From NCBI GenBank assembly GCA_015143735.1, contig VKHC01000257.1:1-14414 (forward strand): a stretch of 14,414 bases of DNA, given 5' to 3'. The first letter of the stretch is position 1. Each line of letters opens with the position of its first letter. A model generated the notes under the pieces. It saw only the letters and a program-made list of their open reading frames with translations. It was not told where the DNA came from and made no database searches. Of the stretch, positions 7,030 through 14,414 are shown piece after piece. The translations under genes and the position numbers were made by a program. Origin of the DNA: Synura sp. LO234KE (Eukaryota; Sar; Synurophyceae; Synurales; Mallomonadaceae).

Positions 7030-8500
7030 TGTTGCAGCATATAGCAGCTGCATAGGGCACTTATGGTATTTTATGCGGTTTCTATTTACCCTACTACTGC
7101 TCGGTACTCTGGCAACTACTCTTTTTCTATTTCACTTGCTTTACTGCGGACGGTATGGTGACCGTCGGCAGAGCTAACCGTAATTCACGGTAGTACCTGT
7201 CTAGCGGTACTGGTTTTGTTGGTAGAACTACATCTATCTTATCTGAAGCGTATGGAGACGTGACTAGACTGCTTCTGCGTCAAGGCTACTACACTTCCTA
7301 CTACCGTCCTACTTCTTTCCCTGTATCACTAATAGGATAGCTTATTTAGGTAACGATACTATATGAGCCAAAACGATGATACTTATTTATGCATGTTGAT
7401 GAGGGAGGGCATTATGCACGCCTAACATGTTGTGAATTACGTTTTGCAAACGGCATGAGACGTGTACATGTGCGGGTGGAAGTGGAACGTGATATCAAGA
7501 CGTGACAGCGGGGGACCGTGTTATTAGGGCTGAAACGAGAGGCATAGAGAATGACTGGAGTCGAGGACGAAGGTATTTCGCAGCGCGGGTGACTGGTGAA
7601 TGATGTTGAAAGATGTGGCAATGTGCTGCGATGATCTTGAAGGAAATTTGATACGCTGGTTGACGGACCCGCTCGGATGGGGGTTGGGCAAGCACTCGTC
7701 TGGAGCGTATCCGGAGCTCCTGATGGAATGCTATGGCTATCTGCAAGTAAAACACATGTGGGAACATATATGTGAGGTGCAGGCAAAAGGAGCGGCATGT
7801 TGGCACCATATGTCGGGAGTTGAAGCTGACGTGGGAAATTACGTACTTGGCGAATTAAGTGAAAAGGTGATTTTTCTCTAGATATGAGATGATCTGGACG
7901 TTTAGTGATGAGAAAAACGAGTGGAATGATGTGAGTGACATATATCAACTATTATCTTGTTCAAGTACAACCTGAGGAAATTTATGGATCTTTGAACGTT
8001 GAGGGGTGAAATTTGCATTTTACAAAATTTGAGTTTTGAGTCGAATTCTTCGTGGATTTCGATGCATAATCAATTTATTACCTTTATATTAACATAAATG
8101 TGAAGAAATATCAGAATTGAATGGAAGTTCATCGAGATCAAATTTTTCCATACCCGAACGAAATTTTCTATTTTGGATAATTTAGAAAGGTATTAATTAC
8201 TTAACTGAAATATGAGCTTTATTTTCTTGATTTTCCGAGAACTGGACCCCAAAATTTGAGAATTTTTTAATTGTCATTATTTTCTGCATTTCTTATAATT
8301 TTCAAGTTTGGCCCCTCCGAGAATCATTTCGCTCTTTATTTGAGGTCCTAGCTCGCTGTATTCGTTGAGATATTCATGTTTTTCGGTGACCCCTAATTTT
8401 CGATAATTTTCGGGATGTAACGTATTTTCAGCTGCCAGCTGTGTGCCCTTACAGGTAACCCCGTGACACTTGCGTAATTTTTAAGTTGAGTTTTTGGATG
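7030..8500 (+). repeat. LTR-like repeat, copy A
   Basis: Copy A begins TGTTGCAGCATATAGCAGCT at 7030 and matches copy B (9987) with only a 2-nt insertion over the first 31 nt. Weaker matching continues to about 7100, and collinear anchors follow: a small hairpin at 7149-7166 (copy B 10108-10127), CCGTAATT at 7178-7185 (10137-10144), AACATGTTG at 7424 (10511), AGACGTGTACRTG at 7458 (10558), GTCTGGAGCGT at 7698 (10757), and weaker ones near 8051, 8387 and 8472. The TG start and length of about 1.5 kb suggest a long terminal repeat, possibly a solo LTR or the partner of copy B. The 3' boundary is not sharp, and no terminal CA or target-site duplication could be fixed. Reading frames inside are not conserved between copies and look fortuitous. 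Confidence 0.5.
7149..7191 (+). other. Double-hairpin module in repeat copy A
   Basis: GACGGT (7149-7154) pairs with ACCGTC (7161-7166) across a 6-nt loop. Ten bases later ACCGT (7177-7181) pairs with ACGGT (7187-7191) around AATTC. The same two-hairpin arrangement occurs at the equivalent place in copy B, with a compensatory base-pair change in the first stem. Confidence 0.5.
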
Positions 8501-8900
8501 AATTAATCTTAGGCACTGAGCCGCTTTGTTTGCATTTGTTCTTGAGTCGTTGCGACCGAGTAATTCGTTAATAGTCTTAGTGAGGTGCACTAAAGAGTAT
8601 TCCGAACAGGCAGATATTGTTTCTGTCGAAAGCTAACTGTTAGCAATTTAGTGAATTTGAGAAGAGGCCAGACTCGGTTAAATTCGGGTTAAATTCCTAC
8701 ACCGAACGCTCCTTATATCCAGAGTCTTGAGGGAGAGTGTTTGGCACAAGCGTGTGCAAATATCCCACGCTGGTGTCACAATTGTAAACGAGAGTTTCCT
8801 GGACGTATAAAACTTTCCTGGGATTATCTCTCTGACTTTCGAATTGCTGAGAAATCCCGATTGGGTGTATTTTGGGTAAATGTATAGTGTTAGTTAGAAT
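8501..8900. other. Non-coding stretch after repeat A, with small repeats
   Basis: No gene is supported. There is a small palindrome GCTAAC-T-GTTAGC (8632-8644), an 11-bp unit present twice in tandem (CGGTTAAATTC / GGGTTAAATTC, 8675-8696), and a TATAAAA (8806-8812) with nothing obvious downstream on the plus strand. The true 3' end of repeat A may lie inside this stretch. Confidence 0.3.
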
Positions 8901-9335
8901 TCATTGTTCCACACGCGCTTCCACGTGGGCACCATGCCAGACATGGTCTATCTTGGTCTCAGGAATTTGCTGACGCTGGCCAAAGTCTGCGTCCTCTGAG
9001 AGAAAGCTAATAGTGGCAATACAAGCCTTTCCCGCCACGATGTCGAGGTCGGATAAAGTGTTGAGTTCCCAGTCATCGTTGTAAAGATTAGTACGCCAAT
9101 CATCGTCATCGAGCACTCCTCGAGTATCTGTGATATTCTGCTCTAAAGGAGGCCAATGTGGACGTACCAGAGCCCTTTGTCGGTAATATTGATACTCTGC
9201 TTCATTTCCTTCATCATCCGACGCTGAGGAGAATTGAAAAAATGATTGTCTGTTGCCAGAACAATTTTGCAAAGTATTTACCTTAGAGGTATTTTCCCCA
9301 CATGCTCCGAACCTAAATTTTTGTGCAAAATTGGT
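8901..9335 (-). CDS. Orphan acidic open frame, hypothetical (possible exon or fragment)
   Basis: The frame is open for 144 codons on the minus strand, from after a TAA at 9338-9336 to a TGA at 8903-8901. It has no ATG; the first near-start codon is TTG at 9272. The product is strongly acidic and has a residue mix typical of real protein, for example SSASDDEGNEAEYQYYRQRA and VLDDDDWRTNLYNDDWELNT, rather than the monotony of a chance frame. A consensus-like 5' splice site AAG|GTAAAT lies on the same strand at about 9286-9278, upstream of the TTG, so intron structure is conceivable. I recognise no family. It sits antisense between the two LTR-like repeats and could be an exon, a captured gene fragment or part of a mobile element. 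Confidence 0.33.
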   Translation of the reverse strand, partial: TNFAQKFRFGACGENTSKVNTLQNCSGNRQSFFQFSSASDDEGNEAEYQYYRQRALVRPHWPPLEQNITDTRGVLDDDDWRTNLYNDDWELNTLSDLDIVAGKACIATISFLSEDADFGQRQQIPETKIDHVWHGAHVEARVEQ

Positions 9336-9986
9336 TTATGTGTAGCTGTTGTTGTGCAGGGATACTAAGTTTATATCTCTGTCTGAATTGTGTTGGCTGC
9401 AGTTTTGAATCGCCTCAATTTTAAGGAATACTTGTTATCCTTCGGTACCATCGTTGAAAAGCAATCATTCACTGGAGTTGTCATTAAACGTTGTTCCGTG
9501 CTTGGGACCGAGTTGAAGTTGTGTGCCAATTAATTTTTTGGAAAAATTTATGTCGGCGGATGCGTCAATATCCGAATTTTAAAGCAATCGTTTAGCAGTA
9601 TAAATAAGGGAGCTAGGTAAATTTTGAGATCACACCGCTCAAAATTGGAGTAGATAAATACTTAGATATGCTTTGGTACGGTCACACAAAACACGTTTTA
9701 GAAACTACCCACGAGATTCCTTATTTGTAACCAGGAAGTAGAACAAATGAAAAATACAGGTACTTGGGGCACTTTAAGCCCGGCATCAGTCGCCTACCAC
9801 ATCCTGTAAAGAGGAAAAGTACCTTGACGGAAATACAAGCAGAAAACATAAAGCACACGCGAGCCGCACTGGCTTGCAGTTACTAATTGGTAAAAACACC
9901 CGCTCTCTACTGCGCGGAGCTTTGTTAGAGGAATATTAGCGTATACAAACCACAGCAGAGCCTCTCACTCAATCGTGATGAGGAAG
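9336..9986. other. Region between orphan frame and repeat B; no clear gene
   Basis: No intact gene is seen. A TATA-like TATAAATA lies at 9599-9606 on the plus strand. A weak plus-strand coding-like frame from about 9752 to 9986, interrupted by two stops, leads up to repeat B and includes KYRYLGHFKPGISRL. It could be the degraded end of a transposon gene but matches nothing I know. The last bases before repeat B (GATGAGGAAG, 9977-9986) are mostly purine, resembling a short polypurine tract. Confidence 0.25.
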
Positions 9987-11560
9987 TGTTGCAGCATAGC
10001 AGCTGCATAGGGCACTACTGGTCATTCTACGCACGTTCTACCTTATCCTACTGTACAGTGCCACCCCAACCATGTAACTTCTATCCATATATGTCGACTG
10101 ATTAGCGGAGGGTGTATCTCCACCCTCAGGATCTATCCGTAATTGACGGTTACACTATCTCTATACTTGATACATTTGTCATTGTATGCGGTGCACTGCC
10201 TAGGTACTATATACTGGTGGTTTGGTGACGGTACTATTGTTGTTCCTGGTCTATAGTGATCTTATTTGATCCCTCAGACACGGAACTTGGGTGGAAACCA
10301 CTTGGCTGTGGTGCTGCGGTACATTTCCTGTGCGACACTTGTATAGTATTTTTCCTACTTTTATGCTCCTATTGCTATCCTAGTTCTTGTAGCCCATATA
10401 CGTAGAAATCAAAAAATGGCCTCTGAAGTTGCTTAATAATTATGTTTATGAGGCGTACACGTCAGGAGAGGTCGATATACATGTTCTACGGGATATGCCG
10501 TGACTGCGTAAACATGTTGAACTTGGGGGAATATGCAAGGGAAGCATGACGTGTTAAAGACGTGTACGTGGGGGGTATGCAAGCTGTGCACGTGAGCAGG
10601 CAGGACACATGTTAGGAAACAATTATCTGAGCATAGGAGGAGTGCGGGGACACACTGCGGCGATATTGGGTGAGGTGCGTATGAGGGTCAAAATGGTGCA
10701 AAAATGCAGTTAGGCGTTGAAGTGGTTTGTGGGGTCATAGTGGTCGACAGGTTACCGTCTGGAGCGTTTTCAAGTCATTTGAAGGGGGTTTGATATCTTC
10801 GAAGTGTTCAGGAGGTGATTCGTGGCGTGTATGATGATTTGGCGAGCGTGTGTTTAATGGATTTTCTGGGATCCAAATATCCGTTATTACGATTCGGGGA
10901 TATGGTGGCTATGGTCTAGCAAATGGTCATGAGATGCAATATAAACGTGATTTATGGTCGGAAATGATGTTATAAGCAGTTAAGTCATGTATACATCGAT
11001 ATTTCCTGAAGAATGTGTCTACGTGCTGAACTACGGCTATGGTGTGGTGGCGTGGCGAAAAACTTGGTGCTGGTTCTCCAGTATAGAGTCACAGTTTCTA
11101 CAGAAACTTATTCGGAGCTCATTAAGCGCTTACTAGTTATTGATTATCTTCAAGTTTGAGGTAATTTGGACAAGAACTCGTGGATATCCATGATTTTTGG
11201 TGTTTTAGGGCCTAAATTTTGGTAGTTTAACTGCAGTAAGCGATGGCAATTATCACGATGGGACATTAATGTCTAGCTTACTTATATCATTTGTTTCCAT
11301 CAATAAACTATATTTACTGGCTGCTAGTTGCTATATTAACGACCACTTTGACCTGCTTTGATCATTTTAGTGTTGTACGAAAAATGATAAAAGTTAGTAC
11401 CTTATATGAATTTTGGAATTACTGAAATTGATGCAATATGGGAGGTGTTATAGTTCCATGAAGTTTTTGATTTCAAACTTTAACTGTTTCACGTCTGTAT
11501 GACCCCACGTTGTTGGATACCCTCAACGCGCTTACGTAATTAATTCACTTCTTTGGATTA
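9987..11560 (+). repeat. LTR-like repeat, copy B
   Basis: Copy B starts TGTTGCAGCATAGCAGCTGC at 9987 and shares collinear anchors with copy A along about 1.5 kb. It is preceded by a purine-rich GATGAGGAAG and followed, about 280 bp after the last weak anchor, by the ATG of the gag-like pseudogene (11840). That position fits a 5' LTR plus leader. Overall similarity away from the anchors is low, so the copies are old or belong to different subfamilies. Neither a terminal CA nor a primer-binding site can be assigned confidently. Confidence 0.5.
10108..10149 (+). other. Double-hairpin module in repeat copy B
   Basis: GAGGGTG (10108-10114) pairs with CACCCTC (10121-10127) across a 6-nt loop. Nine bases later CCGT (10137-10140) pairs with ACGG (10146-10149) around AATTG. 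It occupies the same distance from the repeat start as in copy A (121 versus 119 nt). Confidence 0.5.
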
Positions 11561-11839
11561 AACTGGTTTTCGGTGTTTTAAACGTTTGGTTTAGTGAACC
11601 AAGTTGATTACTGGTAATCAACCAGCTTAGGTGAATGCCACTTTAAGATAGTTGGAAGCTTGGAAGCGGATTCTAAGCAAATATGTCGGTATTCGTGTAA
11701 GCGATTTTTTTTGGTGGTGCGAAAGATCAACTTACAAAGCGTTATTAACCCTTCTGGAGCATTCCTTAGATTCATAGTCTTGAAGGATTGATTTTGGCAC
11801 AAATATATATTTTAGCAGGTAACGTAACCAGCTGGGGAA
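11561..11839 (+). other. Leader between repeat B and the gag-like frame, with a perfect inverted repeat
   Basis: This non-coding stretch contains a perfect 9-bp inverted repeat GTTGATTAC-TG-GTAATCAAC at 11603-11622. If copy B is a 5' LTR, this is where a tRNA primer-binding site should be. TGGTAATC (11612) and TGGTGGTGCG (about 11712) begin with the expected TGG, but I cannot match either to a tRNA with confidence. Confidence 0.35.
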
Positions 11840-14361
11840 ATGGAGATAACGGATCGATCAAACGAGGTAAACGACGAGATAGAGGATGTAACAATTGAAT
11901 TTGGAAACGTTGATAACAGAAACGAAATAGGTAATGTTGAAACATCTTTTGGTGATGTTGCCGCGCCAACGGGTGAAGATTCAGTGAATTCGAGTGACAA
12001 CATTGCTTTAGAATAGAATGTTGCAGAGCATTAGGTGGAAGACCGACTGGACAACTTCGAGCAGCTATTGGCACTCACGCAAGGAAGATCTGGAAGAAGC
12101 GCTAAGAAGAGCAGAAATTGAGGAGCGCCGTGCGGCGGAAGATCTAGCACTTATTGAAATGTTGACGAGTCGCTGGAAGTCAAAGTAGGTACTCAAGATA
12201 TTGCTATTCAAGAATGCGAGCACAAGATCCTGTTTCTTCAAACGCAGAGCGCTCATACTGACATCGCTCTGCGTGACATGAATGACCGCGTTGGTGAGAT
12301 ACCACAGAACGTTCATGACATAAAGAGGTTATGGAGCAACGAGATGATGCGAAGAACCAGCGTGGAAGATAAGGATGAAAAGTTCCTTTTTGATAACAAA
12401 GAGGAAGAAATTTGCCTGAGTCTCGACGAAGTTGACACGTCAGCCAGAATCCACGAAGAGGAAATAAGGACCACTCAAGATAAAGTTGAGAAGTTGAATG
12501 ATCAAGTACAATATCTCACAGGACTGACGGAGCATGAAGACCCGCGTAAAGACCCGCATTAAAGCGCCTTCGAGTTCGTTGATAAGGTTTTTATTGCTCA
12601 ACAATAGAATTAACCTCTAGATGGTGAGAATGAAGCCGGTTCTAGAAATGCAACCGTGAAGCATCCCGTTTCGTTTGAGCCCTCCCGAGGTATACCTGCA
12701 AAGTCCCAATTGAACGAGCGTTCAACAAGAGACTCGGTAGGGACAAATGCACCGGAGACAATCTCCACTTCAAGTGATCTCCGGGGAGACAGTGTCACAC
12801 CGACGCAAACGCGCGACCAGTCGGTACAAGTCGAGACCGAAGAGGCGTCACGATATGGAAGTCATGTGAGAATACCATTTGCAGGCAGCAGAGCTGGGAA
12901 GCCTATGAAAGGAACGTTTAGCTCTGGCGGTGACGGCGGCGGTAGCGATTTCTAATCAGATGAGACCGCAGGAGGCATCACTGTGATGATGAGTCCGACT
13001 CAGGACACCGCCAAAAGAGCAAGGGATTGACGAGAGACTACCTCGTTACCATCGAGAAGCGTCCACTCCTGTCTTCTCCGGCGGAAGTAATGGCCATGAT
13101 GTTTGAGGCACCGGGAACGGCTAGGCCAGGGGTATTCCCATATTATCCGTATGCTGGAGGCCCACTCGCATACGGGACTGGTCCAGTTGGTATCCCTAGT
13201 CAGATAGTGATGAGAGAGAGGCCAACAATAGAAAAGCTATGCCTATCTAAGTTGGATGCGCCCCGACTGCTTCTTTTCCGGGAGAAATATATTTCTTCGG
13301 TTGCTTCAGGCTAACTACCCGCAGCAGCTGCTCGTGACACACTACATGGATAGCAGAGTAATCTCTATGTTGTTGACGACGATCAAAACGGAAGACAGAT
13401 TTGAATACCTATGGAACAAGGTCAAGATCCATGGTGGCGTGCTGCAGACGGAGCATCAATTATTGACCAACTAGCGGGTATACAGCGTCCTGACCTACAT
13501 AGTACGGCCCAAGGCAAGGATTGAGATGAACAAGTGGCTGGGGCAGTCTGTTTGGGACGCTGCGTCATATTTGAAGTTCAAAAATAATCGTTCGTATATC
13601 CAAACCTACATCGATTATTATCTGCATGCTTGGACCCACTACAAGGAGCGCTTCGAGCTCCTGGTGGAGATTCTTTGCCATGAAGACACCAAGAAATATT
13701 TTCCTGTCTAGTGAGGCGGAAGTACGGGACGAACGGTCTCATAGACTATTTTATAAATGGCACGCCAGATGTGCAGTTCTCTCGTCAATAAATCGTTAAA
13801 AGCAACAAGTCGAGTGTGTATGAGAAGCCAGATAGAGTGCACGCACTCCATGGCGACATTGGAGAGATGTAATCAGAAGAGGAGGGTGAATCCCTGGAGT
13901 GGGACTTGCCACCCGAAGACAATTTGGTAGATGACGGCGGTGATATACCGAATGTCGAATCAGCGCAGCATGATGAGGTCGCGGAGACGAATTCAGGCAA
14001 CTCCGGTACCACAACACAGGAGTTCAATGTGCCAGCAGACCCTGGGGAAGACGCATGGTTGGCGGCAATACAATATTCTCCGGGCAAGAAGAGAGTGTGT
14101 TTCCAGTTTGCAAACGAGGGGCGATGTGAGTTCATGGAGAAAACTGGGAAGTGTATCTACTCAAATGACACAGATGACGTCAAGAAGTACAAGGCGGCAA
14201 AGACTCTAGGCAAGGAAACGATTCAAACGATTGCAAAGGGGCTGCGTCAACAGGGCGCATATGACAAGACTCATAGTGAGTTGCCGCCCAAAGCCACTTC
14301 CTCGCAAGGAGCGCGTTCCCTGTTGAAGCGTCTATCAGAGGGAGCGTCGCGTCGTTCCTGA
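11840..14361 (+). pseudogene. Gag-like retrotransposon protein, multiply disrupted
   Basis: ATG at 11840 follows GCTGGGGAA and opens 58 acidic codons (MEITDRSNEVNDEIEDVTIE...) to a TAG at 12014. A second in-frame TAG is at 12032. The trace shifts frame near 12085 (RKEDLEEALRRAEIEERRAA, coiled-coil-like) and back near 12155. It is then open to TAA 12560, giving a heptad-like region. Further stops are at 12605, 12611 and 12953. A Pro/Ser/Thr-rich linker lies at 12614-12952. The frame changes near 12970, near 13300 and near 13700. A helical core (13300-13710) has TAG at 13472. The last segment has TAA stops near 13788 and 13870, then stays open to TGA 14359-14361. Near the C-terminus, VCFQFANEGRCEFMEKTGKC plus IYSN forms C-x8-C-x8-C-x3-N, a CCCH-like finger with the final His replaced. 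Acidic/coiled-coil, helical core, zinc finger is a gag-like order. The protein is not functional as read, unless the stops reflect sequencing errors. Confidence 0.6.
14098..14166 (+). other. CCCH-like zinc-finger segment with His-to-Asn change
   Basis: Within the 3' open segment of the gag-like pseudogene (13906-14361), Cys codons at 14098, 14125 and 14152 are followed by Asn (AAT, 14164-14166) where the CCCH pattern expects His. CAT to AAT is one substitution. Spacing is C-x8-C-x8-C-x3-N; the second gap is longer than the usual x5. Such fingers in gag proteins bind RNA. Confidence 0.5.
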
Positions 14362-14395
14362 CGGTTAGGGGCTGATACTCGCGTAGTGTCAGCCC
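14359..14395 (+). promoter_or_regulatory. UGA-CGG stop with downstream stem-loop; candidate readthrough signal
   Basis: The gag-like frame ends in TGA followed by CGG. Seven bases after the stop, GGGCTGATACT (14369-14379) pairs with AGTGTCAGCCC (14385-14395) around a 5-nt loop, giving ten Watson-Crick pairs and one G-U. The frame continues open past the stop to the window edge (RLGADTRVVSAQSEVFD). UGA-CGG plus a stem-loop about 8 nt downstream is a known readthrough layout in some RNA viruses. Its use here is inferred. Confidence 0.45.
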
Positions 14396-14414
14396 AGTCT
14401 GAAGTATTTGATCC

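Noticed and set aside
7600-7881. 93-codon ATG frame on the plus strand inside copy A
   Set aside because: The matching part of copy B is full of stops and the sequence similarity there is limited to one 11-nt anchor, so there is no sign of protein-level conservation.
7412-7948. 178-codon antisense frame inside LTR-like copy A
   Set aside because: It begins with TTG, is Ser/Pro/Thr-rich without a recognisable domain, and I could not see an equivalent in copy B. Probably fortuitous, though its length makes it worth a quick search.
8671-8700. GGGTTAAATTCC resembling a tRNA T-arm
   Set aside because: No acceptor, D-arm or anticodon stem can be placed around it, and it is one half of an 11-bp tandem repeat.
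8806-9606. TATA-like boxes at 8806-8812 and 9599-9606
   Set aside because: The sequence is AT-rich and no plus-strand gene begins at a suitable distance downstream, so promoter function is not supported.
11840-13711. Idea that TAG is read as an amino acid, because several gag interruptions are TAG
   Set aside because: The intact plastid gene ends with TAG, other interruptions are TAA or TGA, and frame changes also occur. Ordinary pseudogene decay explains all of it.

Overview
This window looks like nuclear DNA of a eukaryotic alga, most probably a photosynthetic stramenopile. The best clue is a 127-residue protein (5019-5402) whose N-terminus reads as a signal peptide ending VAA, followed directly by Trp and a Ser/basic stretch. 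That is the bipartite presequence form used to send nuclear-encoded proteins into secondary red plastids. Other algae with complex plastids (haptophyte, cryptophyte) are not excluded. I see no bacterial gene organisation.

Layout. 1-962: gene-poor flank with a perfect 11-bp inverted repeat and a short minus-strand reading frame that runs off the left edge. 963-4811 (minus): one uninterrupted 1282-codon gene for a membrane-anchored NHL/beta-propeller-like protein. It has a signal peptide, an extracytoplasmic repeat domain, one transmembrane segment, and a long Cys-, Ser- and Arg-rich tail. 4812-5018: a 207-bp divergent promoter region. 5019-5402 (plus): the small plastid-targeted membrane protein, with an AATAAA signal 37 bp after its stop. 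These two genes are the only clearly intact genes here.

From about 5.5 kb to the right edge the window is dominated by decayed mobile-element sequence. 6067-6929 holds a plus-strand coding trace broken by stops and frame changes. Two diverged copies of a repeat of roughly 1.5 kb start with the same 5'-TG... boundary at 7030 (copy A) and 9987 (copy B), and keep collinear anchor motifs along their length, including a pair of small hairpins. They look like long terminal repeats. Between them is an orphan acidic reading frame on the minus strand (8901-9335). After copy B, 11840-14361 is a gag-like pseudogene. It begins with an acidic, coiled-coil-rich N-terminus, has a Pro/Ser-rich middle and a helical core, and ends in a CCCH-type zinc finger whose last His is Asn. 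The frame is interrupted many times.

The gag-like frame ends in UGA-CGG, with a strong stem-loop starting 7 nt later and an open frame continuing to the window edge. This arrangement resembles programmed stop-codon readthrough between gag and pol. No pol gene (protease, integrase, reverse transcriptase, RNase H) was recognised in the window, so the class of element is unresolved. No tRNA, rRNA or CRISPR was seen.
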